DNA of 64,000 nt from Fictibacillus terranigra (GCF_030412265.1 NZ_JAUHLN010000002.1:1315942-1379941); one strand, 5' to 3'; shown: positions 51,897 to 60,661, counted from the first letter of the stretch. Notes: generated by a model not told the origin, from the letters alone. Made by a program: numbers and translations.

Positions 51897-54245
51897 TTAA
51901 TTTTCTCTTATAAATGTATCCTCGGGAACTTCTGTGATGAATGCAGAGACCTCTCCGTACGAAAACAAATAAAGCTCATGCATGGCACGGGTACACACCG
52001 TATAAAAAAGCCTGCGCTCACTTTCTTTGCTGTACTGTGAATTTGAGGCATCGAACACCAAAACCGCATCAAATTCAATCCCTTTAGCCAGATAGGATGG
52101 AATAATCAGTGCACCTTGCTTGAAAGACGAAGAATCTTTCTTCATGAGTTCGATATCAACCTGATCCTTCAGGCTTTCGTAAGCTTCCTCACATTCTTTC
52201 GCTGTCTTGCAGATCACAGCGATCGTCTTCACCTGTCTATCCTGGAGGTTTCGAATCGTATCAGCAAGGGCACGTGCGTGGTCTCCTTTCTTTTCAAACT
52301 GTTTCAGCACAGGTTTTTCCCCATCCCGGTTAAAAGGAATAATGGAATCTTTCTCGTGAAGCATTTCCCGTGTAAATTCAACAATCGGTCTTGTCGAACG
52401 ATAGCTTCTCATTAATACGATGCGTTCAGTATGATCTTTTCCATAATGGTCATACAGCATCTGAAACGCATCCCCCGTGGAATGGACATAAATGGACTGG
52501 TTAAGGTCACCTAAAACGGTCATTTTGCTGCGCGGAAACAGGCGCTGAATGAAAGCGAACTGAAAGGGGGAGTAATCTTGGGCTTCATCGATGAAAACAT
52601 GGCGAACCGCCGTATTGGTCTGAAATCCTTCCAGCCGCTCTTTCAAATATAGGTAAGGAGTAGCATCTTCATATAACAGCTCTCCATTACCAAGGGTTCT
52701 GGCAGTCAGCCTGGAGATTTCTTTCCAGCTGTCGGGAAGCAGATAGCTATCCTCCCTTTCCCAGGACAGCCCTTCCCCAGTGAACAGCCTCATGTACATT
52801 GCCTTAAGATTAATGAATGTCAAAGCCTTGATCCGCTTTTTCAGCGGCTTGAACGCTTTCGAGACCACATAAGCGGACAACAGTCTCTGCTCCCGTTCAA
52901 AATCATTAAACGAATCTTCCGTGTATTGCTTTTTCTTCCTTAGTTTCTGATAGAGCCTGACATAGACCTCTTTATCCAGAAGCTGTATTTTTTCTTCGAC
53001 CCATGGTTCCTTCCGCTCCGTCTTTTCAAGTTTTCTGACCTCACTCACAAGCCATTCTGATACAAGTTTCATCCGGTCCGGGATAGAAACAGCAGAGGGG
53101 TAAGAATAGAACTTTTCTTTGATCTGATCAGCTGTGATTAAGACTCTCCCTCGAAATACTACAGATTTAAAGAGCATATCCTCCTTGTGCAGATGAGATA
53201 TATACCCCTCGATCAAATTCATAAAATCCAGCGAAGCCTTAAAACGGATACTGTCCAGTCTGACTTTGTGGCTCGGTTGGCCATCCCCGGTAAGCACGGC
53301 CTCCATCTGTTCCAATGGATCCTCAAGATCGTAGGAATCGCCAAGATGGTGATACACATACTGCTGGAACGTCGTCTGCAGCATGTTCTCTTCCCCCAGT
53401 TCTGGCAAAACGTTCGAGACATAGCTGTTAAACACATTGTTCGGGGAAAAAAGCACGATCTGATTGGCTGTCAATGTTTCTCTGTAGCGATATAAGAGGT
53501 AAGCGACTCGCTGCAGTGCCGCTGAAGTTTTCCCGCATCCGGCAGCTCCCTGAACAATAAGCAGAGTACCCTTCGTATTGCGGATAATCTGGTTCTGCTC
53601 TTTTTGGATCGTCGCCACGATGCTTTTCATCTGGGGGTTCGCCTGCCTGCTCAGCACCTCCTGCAGCAGTTCATCTCCAATGGTCACTCCTGTATCAAAC
53701 ATGCTTTTGATTTCTGCATTTCGGATGATATATTGCCTTTTCAGCTGCATCTCTCCTGAAACGATACCCTCTGGCGCCTCATATTCCGCTCTGCCAAGCG
53801 AATGGTCGTAGTAAAGACTAGAGATCGGCGCCCTCCAGTCATACACCAGAAATTCATCTGCTTTTTCATCATAAAACGAAGCGACGCCCAGATAAATCCG
53901 ATCTGCCTTGGCATCCTTGTTTTCTTTGAAATCTATTCTTCCGAAGTAAGGGGAGTCACTCAGTTTTACAAGGCTTTTCCTCTGATCTTCAGCGTTTTTA
54001 TGGCTCCGTTCCAATTCAGACAGCAATTCCGCCTGCTGCTTAATGCTCGCTGCTGTTTCTGCTGCTTCATGCGCATCGTCAAAGTTGACGGTCACATCTT
54101 CCCAGAAGTTTTTTCTGATCTCGACTACATCTTCTTTTTTACCGCCAAGATGCGCCTCGAGAACGTTCATTTTCTTTTTTACTTGATCAACAACCGTATT
54201 GACTCGTTCCTGCTCTCTTTTCCATTCTGTTTCCCACTGGTTCAT
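51897..54245 (-). CDS. helD: HelD, RNA polymerase-recycling ATPase
   Basis: The 782-residue UvrD/Rep-like protein matches Bacillus HelD. An N-terminal coiled coil (about 1-90) inserts into RNA polymerase. Walker A GAAGCGKT (about 233-240), HVFIDEAQDYSPFQFAFIQR (Walker B) and MRSYRSTRPIVEFTREML mark the SF1 motor. HelD clears stalled or nucleic-acid-bound polymerase. Length and order of motifs are normal. It is monocistronic, and GGAGAGGGGTT precedes the ATG. Confidence 0.93.
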   Translation of the reverse strand: MNQWETEWKREQERVNTVVDQVKKKMNVLEAHLGGKKEDVVEIRKNFWEDVTVNFDDAHEAAETAASIKQQAELLSELERSHKNAEDQRKSLVKLSDSPYFGRIDFKENKDAKADRIYLGVASFYDEKADEFLVYDWRAPISSLYYDHSLGRAEYEAPEGIVSGEMQLKRQYIIRNAEIKSMFDTGVTIGDELLQEVLSRQANPQMKSIVATIQKEQNQIIRNTKGTLLIVQGAAGCGKTSAALQRVAYLLYRYRETLTANQIVLFSPNNVFNSYVSNVLPELGEENMLQTTFQQYVYHHLGDSYDLEDPLEQMEAVLTGDGQPSHKVRLDSIRFKASLDFMNLIEGYISHLHKEDMLFKSVVFRGRVLITADQIKEKFYSYPSAVSIPDRMKLVSEWLVSEVRKLEKTERKEPWVEEKIQLLDKEVYVRLYQKLRKKKQYTEDSFNDFEREQRLLSAYVVSKAFKPLKKRIKALTFINLKAMYMRLFTGEGLSWEREDSYLLPDSWKEISRLTARTLGNGELLYEDATPYLYLKERLEGFQTNTAVRHVFIDEAQDYSPFQFAFIQRLFPRSKMTVLGDLNQSIYVHSTGDAFQMLYDHYGKDHTERIVLMRSYRSTRPIVEFTREMLHEKDSIIPFNRDGEKPVLKQFEKKGDHARALADTIRNLQDRQVKTIAVICKTAKECEEAYESLKDQVDIELMKKDSSSFKQGALIIPSYLAKGIEFDAVLVFDASNSQYSKESERRLFYTVCTRAMHELYLFSYGEVSAFITEVPEDTFIREN

Positions 54246-54286
54246 AACCCCTCTCCTTTATCTATAAATTTGCGGTTCCAAAATGC

Positions 54287-54316
54287 TTGACAAAACAACC
54301 ACTTACCTAGTATAAT
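54287..54316 (+). promoter_or_regulatory. Near-consensus SigA promoter with no adjacent gene
   Basis: TTGACA (54287-54292), 18 nt, TATAAT (54311-54316). An inverted TTACC...GGTAA pair flanks the -10 box (54303-54329), a possible operator. The next plus-strand gene starts nearly 300 bp later. Confidence 0.75.
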
Positions 54317-54322
54317 AAATTT

Positions 54323-54470
54323 GGGTAAATTTAATATCGCCTTTAAAAAAATGGTAAGTCGCAAACTACATTTTAGCACACCGATCATGCGGCAATCAAT
54401 TCTTTTTCTTTAAAAGTAAAACGGTTAAAAGAGTCAAGGAACCTTTCCTCTGGCTCTTATTTGTGTTTCT
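54323..54470 (+). ncRNA. Candidate small RNA or leader
   Basis: The interval from the promoter start to a hairpin AAAAGAGTCA/TGGCTCTT (54427-54458) followed by TATTTGTGTTT has no convincing ORF (only a 20-codon frame without ribosome site). It could be a short regulatory RNA of about 140 nt. The terminator is imperfect. Confidence 0.4.
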
Positions 54471-54602
54471 CTCTTTTTTCCACTCCACCACCTCTTATAA
54501 TCTAGTACCAATTAGGCAATACCTATGGTCCATTGAGAGTCTCAAAGTTTATGAATATACTGAAATTGACAAATAAATATAAAAAATTACAGGAGGTACG
54601 AG

Positions 54603-55964
54603 ATGAAAAGGGATGGTTTAAAACGCTGGCTGCCGCTGGCCTTGGTGAGTGCTGTCGGGCTTGGAGGCCTTTCAATGCAAATGCATGGAGATGCTAAGAA
54701 TCTTAATACAGCCAAGGAACCGCAAATTAAGAATGTTATCTTTTTGATCGGTGATGGGATGGGTCCTGCCGCAACAACAGCATTGCGTTATTGGAATGAT
54801 GATCTGGATACTGTTGAAATGGAGAAGACCGCATTTGACCGCTATTTTGTAGGTAAACAAATGACCTATGCTGATGATCCAGATGAAAATATAACCGATT
54901 CAGCATCAGCTGCCACTGCCATGTCCACTGGAGAAAAAACCTATAATGCGGCCATCGCAGTAGATAATGATAAAACTGAGTTAAAGACTGTCCTTGAAGC
55001 CGCAAAAGCTCGCGGTAAATCTACAGGACTCGTTGCGACATCCGAACTTGCCCATGCCACCCCCGCTTCTTTCGGTGCTCATGACCCTAGCCGAAAAAAC
55101 ATGAATGAAATTGCCAGTGACTATTTTGATGAGAAAATCAACCGAAAGCATAAAGTGGATGTACTCCTTGGAGGCGGTTCAACCAACTTTATCCGTGATG
55201 ACAGGAATTTGGTGAACGAATTTAAGAATGCGGGCTACAGCTACGTCACAACGAAGGAACAGCTTCTGCACAACAAGAACGAACAGGTCCTCGGTCTTTT
55301 TGCTAAAGGCGGCATGCCTAAAATGATTGACCGTAATCACGATCTGCCTTCTCTTAAAGAAATGACCAGCTCGGCGATCCAGAGGCTCGACCGAGATAAA
55401 GACGGCTTCTTCCTGATGGTTGAAGGCAGCCAGATCGACTGGGCGGAGCACGATAACGATGTCGTCGGCACGTTGAGCGAAATGCAGGACTTTGAAAAAG
55501 CTTTTCAGGCCGCTGTCCAATTCGCCAAAAAGGACAAGCATACACTTGTTGTCGCAACTGCAGACCATTCAACGGGCGGGTTATCGATCGGAGCGAACGG
55601 TAAATACAACTGGTTCTCTGAACCGGTGAAGGCATTTAAGCGTACGCCTGATTTCTTGGGTGAAACCATTGCATCCGGGGCTGATGTGGAACAAACACTT
55701 CATGAATATGTGGAGCTTGCCTTAACTGAGAACGAAGTGAATAGTGTGAAAGAAGCAGCAAAAACCAAAGATATGGCTAAAATCGATGCTGCCATCGAAA
55801 AAATTGCCGATCTTCGGTCCAACACAGGCTGGACGACCACAGGCCATACCGGGGAGGACGTTAACATTTATGCGTATGGTCCAGGCAAGGAAAAGTTCTC
55901 CGGGCTGATCAACAATACCGATCAAGCGAAAAATATCTTTAAAGTCATTCATACAGGGAAATAA
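54603..55964 (+). CDS. phoA: Alkaline phosphatase
   Basis: The 453-residue secreted phosphomonoesterase begins with a charged N-terminus and a membrane/signal segment (WLPLALVSAVGLGGLSM). IKNVIFLIGDGMGP (about 42-55) holds a metal Asp, and the catalytic Ser is S100 in ITDSASAATAMSTGE. HATPASFGAHDPSR (about 151-164), MVEGSQIDWAEHDND (about 272-286), TADHSTGGL (about 320-328) and TTGHTGEDV (about 409-417) complete the two-zinc/magnesium site. It releases phosphate outside the cell. AGGAGGTACGAG precedes the ATG; a clear Pho box was not identified in the leader. Confidence 0.94.
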   Translation: MKRDGLKRWLPLALVSAVGLGGLSMQMHGDAKNLNTAKEPQIKNVIFLIGDGMGPAATTALRYWNDDLDTVEMEKTAFDRYFVGKQMTYADDPDENITDSASAATAMSTGEKTYNAAIAVDNDKTELKTVLEAAKARGKSTGLVATSELAHATPASFGAHDPSRKNMNEIASDYFDEKINRKHKVDVLLGGGSTNFIRDDRNLVNEFKNAGYSYVTTKEQLLHNKNEQVLGLFAKGGMPKMIDRNHDLPSLKEMTSSAIQRLDRDKDGFFLMVEGSQIDWAEHDNDVVGTLSEMQDFEKAFQAAVQFAKKDKHTLVVATADHSTGGLSIGANGKYNWFSEPVKAFKRTPDFLGETIASGADVEQTLHEYVELALTENEVNSVKEAAKTKDMAKIDAAIEKIADLRSNTGWTTTGHTGEDVNIYAYGPGKEKFSGLINNTDQAKNIFKVIHTGK

Positions 55965-56014
55965 GAATACAGATCCTACTTTTCATCTATCGACGACCAG
56001 GAATTTTTCGAACA

Positions 56015-56050
56015 GAACAGCGCCGGTTTGACCTCCGGGCGCTGTTCCTT
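56015..56050. terminator. Bidirectional terminator
   Basis: GAACAGCGCC/GGGCGCTGTTC stem between phoA and the convergent GNAT gene. Confidence 0.88.
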
Positions 56051-56055
56051 GTCTT

Positions 56056-56592
56056 TTATTTTTTCGGTTTGTCATATATGTTAAAGCCGCTTTCACTTGT
56101 TCCGCGGAACGTAAAACCAGCTCCTCTGTAGAAGCGGTTTAAGCTTTCATTGCTGGCAATACAGTCCAGTCGAATGACAGACTTTCCGCTAAACGAGATG
56201 CTATTCGTCACCCAATTCAGAATGTCCCCGCCCAAATTTTTTCCTGCTGCATTCCGGTCGATCGCCAATCGGTGAAGATAGATTGCCGCCTGATGGTCTT
56301 CTCCCCACAACTCAAGATCCCAAGCACTCGCCTTTTGAGGGAGCATGACAACTCCTGCGATTTTACTTTCTTTATTTTTAAAAATGAACACATCTCCGTC
56401 TAAAATGGATCGTGCCATTCCATGCACATCTTTTCCTTCAAGCAGCTCTCTCCATTGTGTCGATCCCTTGCTTTTCAGCCATTGAGCGGTGTTCACAAGC
56501 AACGCCATAACTTCCTGTGTGTCTTCTGCAGAAGCCTGATACGCAAGAACCTCGTCATTTACGGCTGCATTAATAATGGTAAAATTCTTCAA
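56056..56592 (-). CDS. GNAT-family N-acetyltransferase
   Basis: A TTG start at 56592 is favoured because AGGAGG lies 6-7 nt before it; the first ATG (56607) would contain that ribosome site. The 178-residue product has the GNAT fold: acceptor region SKGSTQWRELLEGKDVHGMA (about 41-60), beta-4/5 with LHRLAIDRNAAGKNLGGDIL (about 107-126; the acetyl-CoA loop) and CIASNESLNRFYRGAGF (about 145-161). The substrate is unknown. It ends at a hairpin shared with phoA. Confidence 0.85.
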   Translation of the reverse strand: MKNFTIINAAVNDEVLAYQASAEDTQEVMALLVNTAQWLKSKGSTQWRELLEGKDVHGMARSILDGDVFIFKNKESKIAGVVMLPQKASAWDLELWGEDHQAAIYLHRLAIDRNAAGKNLGGDILNWVTNSISFSGKSVIRLDCIASNESLNRFYRGAGFTFRGTSESGFNIYDKPKK

Positions 56593-56665
56593 TCTGATCC
56601 TCCTCATTCCGCATTCCTATTTAAACTATCAATTATTCTGTGAAAAAACAACGAAACGGCATAAC

Positions 56666-56696
56666 AAAAGCAGCGCCTGTTAATAAGCGCTGCTGA
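56666..56696 (-). terminator. Terminator downstream of the membrane-protein remnant
   Basis: AGCAGCGC/GCGCTGCT stem with loop, ending in TTTTGTT on the minus strand. Confidence 0.8.
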
Positions 56697-56697
56697 T

Positions 56698-56955
56698 TCA
56701 GATGGATCGATGCTTCAATTTATATATCAGACTCGCGACAAGGGCAGAAGGCAGGTTGAAAAGGTTGCCCTGAACATGATAATGAAGCTGTGCTCCTGAA
56801 CCGGTATTTTATCATAGATTTCCTGCTGGCTTAACGCGGTTTTACGGCTTTGCTCCTTCAGCCCGGAAATATAGAAGTATTGAATAGGAATCATAATGAA
56901 AAAATACAGAATGGCAATCGTTCCGAAAAAGATAAACGCTGAAGGATACTCTCAT
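56698..56955 (-). pseudogene. Remnant of a small multi-pass membrane protein
   Basis: A minus-strand frame encodes YPSAFIFFGTIAILYFFIMI, PIQYFYISGLKEQSRKTALS and EHSFIIMFR, then a frame change leads to NLFNLPSALVASLIYKLK and HRSI before a stop. It ends just ahead of its terminator. The N-terminus is missing and no start is found. The style resembles UPF0715-type membrane proteins, but the assignment is tentative. Confidence 0.55.
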
Positions 56956-57152
56956 TCCCCTTCTCTTTTCCACATTATAACATTTAGTCCTTATTCTGAA
57001 CATATCCCTATGGCAGAGCTTCATACAATGTTAAACTATGGTTCACGCTCTACGACAAGTTAAATAGTATAGCTATATCGGCACAAAATCTTTTTACGGC
57101 AGTTTCATCTCCTGATTTCTATGGATTACCATTCAACGGATTTGGACAAAAA

Positions 57153-57178
57153 TGAAACTAAACTGAAATTCAGCCGTA
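57153..57178 (+). promoter_or_regulatory. Consensus SigW-type ECF promoter
   Basis: TGAAAC (57153-57158), exactly 16 nt, CGTA (57175-57178). This equals the Bacillus SigW consensus. It lies 26 bp before the small basic peptide gene and drives the kinase module. Confidence 0.8.
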
Positions 57179-57203
57179 TAGTTAGAAAAGGAGTTGATTT
57201 TTG

Positions 57204-57389
57204 ATGTTAAAAAAATTATTGAAATCATTACTTGGCGGGAGCCACAAACGATACAGCAGCAGTGATTATCATAAACATTCATATAAGAAGTTCAGCAGCA
57301 GCGACTACGGGAAGAAACATTACGGAAAAAGCCACGGACATTCGTACTACAAAGGAAAACGCAGAAAAAGCGGATTCTTCAGCAGCTGA
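57204..57389 (+). CDS. Ser/Tyr/His/Lys-rich basic peptide
   Basis: The ATG at 57204 follows AAAAGGAGTTGATTTTTG. The 61-residue product is strongly basic, with tandem units of the pattern YSSSDYHKHSYKKFSSSDYG (about 18-37) and HYGKSHGHSYYKGKRRK. It has no signal peptide or enzymatic motif. It lies directly after a SigW-type promoter and 5 bp before a Hanks-type kinase gene; the Ser/Tyr clusters make it a plausible kinase substrate. Homologues are not known to me. Confidence 0.7.
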   Translation: MLKKLLKSLLGGSHKRYSSSDYHKHSYKKFSSSDYGKKHYGKSHGHSYYKGKRRKSGFFSS

Positions 57390-57394
57390 TCTTC

Positions 57395-58189
57395 ATGATG
57401 TTTCATTGGGTAAAGGACCTGTATCGGCTGGTCATCGACCGGCCGCTTAAACCGGGCTCTACCCTGCTCGGCCGTTATCGAATCAATGAAGTGCTGGGAA
57501 TGGGAAGCTACGGCATAACCTATGCCGCTTTAGATGCCGATTCCAGGAAGACAGTGGCGGTTAAGCAGTTGAGGAAAACGAAGAGCTGGACGAAATCGGG
57601 GCAGCAATCCTTTGAGCGGGAAAAGGAAATTCTTGAACAGCTCAATCATCCTGCTATTCCCTCTGTCCATCAGTCCTGGCAGGATGAATGCGGCCGGTTT
57701 ATCGTCATGGATTATGTATCCGGGCAAACGTTTGAGGATTTGATTTTTCAAGAGGGCATACGTTATTCGGAGATAGAGGCTCTAGAGATTTTTAAAGAGG
57801 TGCTGGGCATTGTCAGCAGCATGCATCAGAAGGGCGTCATCCACCGGGACCTCCGTATCCCCAATATTATTTCTGCCCATGGCAAACTGCACATCATTGA
57901 TTTCGGGCTGGCGTGCGGACTATCCGGTGATCATGAACATCCCCAAAAACGCATGAAGGTGAATTTAATGAGGGAGGTTTCTGTCAAAAGCGACTTCTAT
58001 GCCCTCGGCCACTTTCTGCTGTTCCTGCTCTATTCTGGCTATGAACCTGTTACGAAAAAGGAGAAAAGCTGGGACGAAGAGCTTTCATTAGATCCAGAAG
58101 TCCGAAGCCTGATTAGAAGGCTGCTGCAGATTGATGAGAGTTTCAAGTCCGCGAAAGAAATCATGGCTGTTGCCCAAAAACTGACATGA
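57395..58189 (+). CDS. Hanks-type Ser/Thr protein kinase
   Basis: The 264-residue cytosolic kinase has the P-loop GMGSYG (35-40), the invariant Lys (K57 in VAVKQL), HRDLRIPN (150-157; catalytic Asp, Asn) and DFG (169-171). HRDLR replaces the usual HRDLK, which is uncommon but known. No PASTA or membrane segment is present. It starts 5 bp after the basic-peptide gene with no strong ribosome site, so translation is probably coupled. With the SigW-type promoter this suggests an envelope-stress module. A perfect terminator follows. Confidence 0.9.
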   Translation: MMFHWVKDLYRLVIDRPLKPGSTLLGRYRINEVLGMGSYGITYAALDADSRKTVAVKQLRKTKSWTKSGQQSFEREKEILEQLNHPAIPSVHQSWQDECGRFIVMDYVSGQTFEDLIFQEGIRYSEIEALEIFKEVLGIVSSMHQKGVIHRDLRIPNIISAHGKLHIIDFGLACGLSGDHEHPQKRMKVNLMREVSVKSDFYALGHFLLFLLYSGYEPVTKKEKSWDEELSLDPEVRSLIRRLLQIDESFKSAKEIMAVAQKLT

Positions 58190-58200
58190 AATGAAAGTTC

Positions 58201-58234
58201 CAAAAGGAGAACTGTCCTCAGTTCTCCTTTTCTG
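58201..58234 (+). terminator. Terminator of the peptide-kinase module
   Basis: AAAAGGAGAACT/AGTTCTCCTTTT perfect stem with 6-nt loop, right after the kinase. Confidence 0.92.
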
Positions 58235-58299
58235 TCGTCACTTTTCTCTATGGATACGAATAATTTATGGATAAAGTTTGAATAAACAGGAGGGTTTTT

Positions 58300-58599
58300 A
58301 TGCTTCCTCTTTTTGATCATACTCATCATTGCAGCTGGCTTGATCATCTCAAAAACGGTGATTCCTTTGGGCGAGTCACTGTATCGGTTCCAGGGGTTCC
58401 AGGGGTTCCAGCTGTCCCGGCTGTGCCATTCACAACAGCTCCGCATCCTCCCATACCTTTATCTTTTTCCGGATCGTATTTTTTTCCGCATTATTCATCT
58501 TCGTATACATTGCCCTACTCATCACCTTACTCCTACTCCATCTCCTACCCGTTTCCTCCCTGGCCGCCATCCTTTCCAGGCTGGTACAATCCTTATTGA
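58300..58599 (+). CDS. Pro/Ser/Tyr-rich protein (coat- or surface-like)
   Basis: The 99-residue product has VPGVPGVPAVPAVP (about 30-43), encoded by tandem GGTTCCAGG-type units, and a tail of repeated aromatic, Ser and Pro residues (SPYSYSISYPFPPWPPSFPG). AGGAGGGTTTTT precedes the ATG. There is no signal peptide. The composition resembles Bacillus spore-coat or exosporium-type proteins, but this is only a likeness. It is convergent to the Dph6-like gene. Confidence 0.7.
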   Translation: MLPLFDHTHHCSWLDHLKNGDSFGRVTVSVPGVPGVPAVPAVPFTTAPHPPIPLSFSGSYFFPHYSSSYTLPYSSPYSYSISYPFPPWPPSFPGWYNPY

Positions 58600-58609
58600 C
58601 AACAGACGG

Positions 58610-59272
58610 TTATTGCAACGAGAGCTCCATCCGCTTTGTTGTTTCAAGTTCCAGGATTTCTCCTGATTTTACTGGGACACGGTAACGAAAAAGAGGCCCG
58701 CTGTATACGTAGCTATGGTATTCTCCTGCCTCCCCCATCGGACAGATGCCCGTTTCCTGAATATCATTAAGGAACGAAGTGTCTATTTCTCTTCCCAGCC
58801 ACTTTTCATCCAGAAAGCCGTTCGAAACTCTAATGATTTTCGCCCTATACCCAGACTCAACGAAATTTTTCAACGCTAAAAGGGCTTCTTCTTTTTTCAT
58901 CCATAGCGGATAAATCGCTTCGAGTGCCGCTTGTTTAGCAACGTTTTCGCCCCATTGTCTGTGTTCGGCAAGATACAGGTCCCCGAAGGCCACCCCGTCC
59001 AGTTCGTATTTTCGCTTGAAAGAATTCAATTCGGAGATGAAATTTTCCGTGTAGGAATCGAAAGAACACGGAATCCATTCAAGCGGGATGCCAAGAGCAT
59101 CAGCCTGGGCTTGAATTAGTTCTTTACTCTCTCCATGTCCAAACGTTCGGCTTGTTTCTTTCGGCAGTGTCGTCATTAAACAGACGACCTCTTCCCCCTG
59201 TTTCACAAGTTGATCGAGCACCATGCAGGCATCCTTTCCTCCGCTCCACGAGAGCGCCCATCTTTTCGCCAT
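58610..59272 (-). CDS. Dph6-like ATP-pyrophosphatase (diphthine-ammonia-ligase family)
   Basis: The ATG at 59272 follows AAAGGAGCGATGAAA at a better distance than the ATG at 59278. The 220-residue protein has the PP-loop SWSGGKDACM (about 8-17) and VAFGDLYLAEHRQWGENVA (about 96-114), then VSNGFLDEKWLGREID and GICPMGEAGEYHSYV (about 188-202) of the Dph6/MJ0570-related family. In archaea/eukaryotes members amidate diphthine; bacteria lack diphthamide, so the bacterial substrate is unknown. Confidence 0.87.
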   Translation of the reverse strand: MAKRWALSWSGGKDACMVLDQLVKQGEEVVCLMTTLPKETSRTFGHGESKELIQAQADALGIPLEWIPCSFDSYTENFISELNSFKRKYELDGVAFGDLYLAEHRQWGENVAKQAALEAIYPLWMKKEEALLALKNFVESGYRAKIIRVSNGFLDEKWLGREIDTSFLNDIQETGICPMGEAGEYHSYVYSGPLFRYRVPVKSGEILELETTKRMELSLQ

Positions 59273-59361
59273 TTTCATCGCTCCTTTTTTACTGGAAAAC
59301 TATTCCTAAATTAATGATTATCGTATATAATTTGAAAAATATCTAAAAGGAGCTGTACAGT

Positions 59362-59826
59362 ATGATTGATTCCTGTTTTATATGCAGCAAGCACCAAGGC
59401 ACCATAACAACAGCCGGCAAGATGATCTACGAAGATGATTACGTATACATCGGACATATCGATAAAGGCGGCAATCCAGCTTACCTTGGATATGTCATGA
59501 TTGATATAAAGCGCCATGCGGAAACATTGGCAGATATGAACCTTGAAGAAGCCAAGGCTTTCGGCGTGGCCATGGCAAGAATAAGCAAAGCCCTCAGGGA
59601 AAGTGAAGGTGCAGAACACATATACGCTCGAGTTTCCGGACATGGCGTTCCCCATCTTCATATGCATATTACTCCCCGGTATCCCGGCACACCGAAAGAA
59701 TACTGGGGACCGCGGGAAGTCCTGGACTGGGAGAATGCTCCGTACGGCACAGGCGAAACACTTGATAGGGTATGCGAGAGACTGAGAGCTCACATGGAGA
59801 TGGATGATGAAACCATTAATGAATGA
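59362..59826 (+). CDS. HIT-family hydrolase/transferase
   Basis: The 154-residue protein has the histidine triad VPHLHMHITPRY (about 96-107; HxHxH) and an upstream cysteine-rich start (CFICSKHQG, 5-13). HIT proteins hydrolyse or transfer nucleotidyl groups (e.g. AppppA or AMP conjugates). AAAGGAGCTGTACAGT precedes the ATG. Its 3' end overlaps the PP2C-like gene by 23 bp, indicating translational coupling. Confidence 0.88.
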   Translation: MIDSCFICSKHQGTITTAGKMIYEDDYVYIGHIDKGGNPAYLGYVMIDIKRHAETLADMNLEEAKAFGVAMARISKALRESEGAEHIYARVSGHGVPHLHMHITPRYPGTPKEYWGPREVLDWENAPYGTGETLDRVCERLRAHMEMDDETINE

Positions 59827-60646
59827 AATCAGCTGGGTCGGCAGCTCTTACCCTTATATAGATCAACCTGATCTCTCCTCTATTAATCATATCACGGTCG
59901 GGAGATATGGAGGGAACTCTCTTTCCGGCGCCAATAAGAACGAAGACGGCTGCCTCGTTTGGGCCGGTGAAAAAGAAGATTGGGAGTTTGCCGTCATCTT
60001 GGATGCCCATTATAGTGCGGAGAGTGCCGAGCTCGTGGTTGAGGAACTGGTAACTCAAAAAGAGAGTTTACTTGAAACGATCAAGCTTCCCGCGCCTGCT
60101 TGTTTCATAGAGTTGGAATCTCGTTTGGCCTCATTGTTCAGGAGTTCAGAATTTCGTTCGAAGTGCCAGATGATAAAAGGCGAGACGGCTTGCCTGATCG
60201 CATTCCGCAAAGAAAATTATGTATGGTGGCTTTCGATCGGCGATTGCGTGCTTTATCTGTTTCATCCCGAACTCTCGGACTTTAAGCAATACCAATTGAA
60301 CCAGCGGAACTTTTATGAGTGGATCGGTAAGGTCAATACCTTTGAACAGCCTTTGCCTTGTTACAGCACCGGAGTGCGCGAACTGCGAAAAGGCAAAACG
60401 GTTCTGCTTCTTGCTACTGATGGAATGATCGAATGCCCGAACTCAGGCTTTGAAGATGCAAAGAAGGTGCATGAAGTTTTTGCGGATGCCGCCAATGTGG
60501 AAGATGGTGTGCTGCGGCTTCTGCAGTCCGTGGAAGCTCATCATGGCCGGGACAGCGCCACGCTGATTTCCTGGACGATACATAACACAAAAGAAGGAAG
60601 CGAACCGAGCGACGGCCGTGTCCCTCACGAGCTGAGAAAAGAATAA
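59804..60646 (+). CDS. PP2C-like protein phosphatase
   Basis: The 280-residue product keeps the metal-binding acidic residues of PP2C (PPM) enzymes in altered motifs: SGANKNEDG (D48; canonical RxxNEDA), ILDAHYSAE (D67; replaces DGHGG), SIGDCVLYL (about 146), LLATDGMIE (about 205) and GRDSATLI (near 245; canonical DNxT). It is divergent but likely catalytic. It overlaps the HIT gene and lies 1.6 kb from the kinase, on the same strand. It could counter that kinase, though no operon joins them. Confidence 0.78.
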   Translation: MMKPLMNEISWVGSSYPYIDQPDLSSINHITVGRYGGNSLSGANKNEDGCLVWAGEKEDWEFAVILDAHYSAESAELVVEELVTQKESLLETIKLPAPACFIELESRLASLFRSSEFRSKCQMIKGETACLIAFRKENYVWWLSIGDCVLYLFHPELSDFKQYQLNQRNFYEWIGKVNTFEQPLPCYSTGVRELRKGKTVLLLATDGMIECPNSGFEDAKKVHEVFADAANVEDGVLRLLQSVEAHHGRDSATLISWTIHNTKEGSEPSDGRVPHELRKE

Positions 60647-60661
60647 AAAAAGCAGTGCCAA

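Noticed and set aside
57204-57389. Antimicrobial peptide (bacteriocin) precursor
   Set aside because: The small basic peptide has no leader, Gly-Gly site or immunity/transport genes nearby; a kinase-linked role fits the context better.
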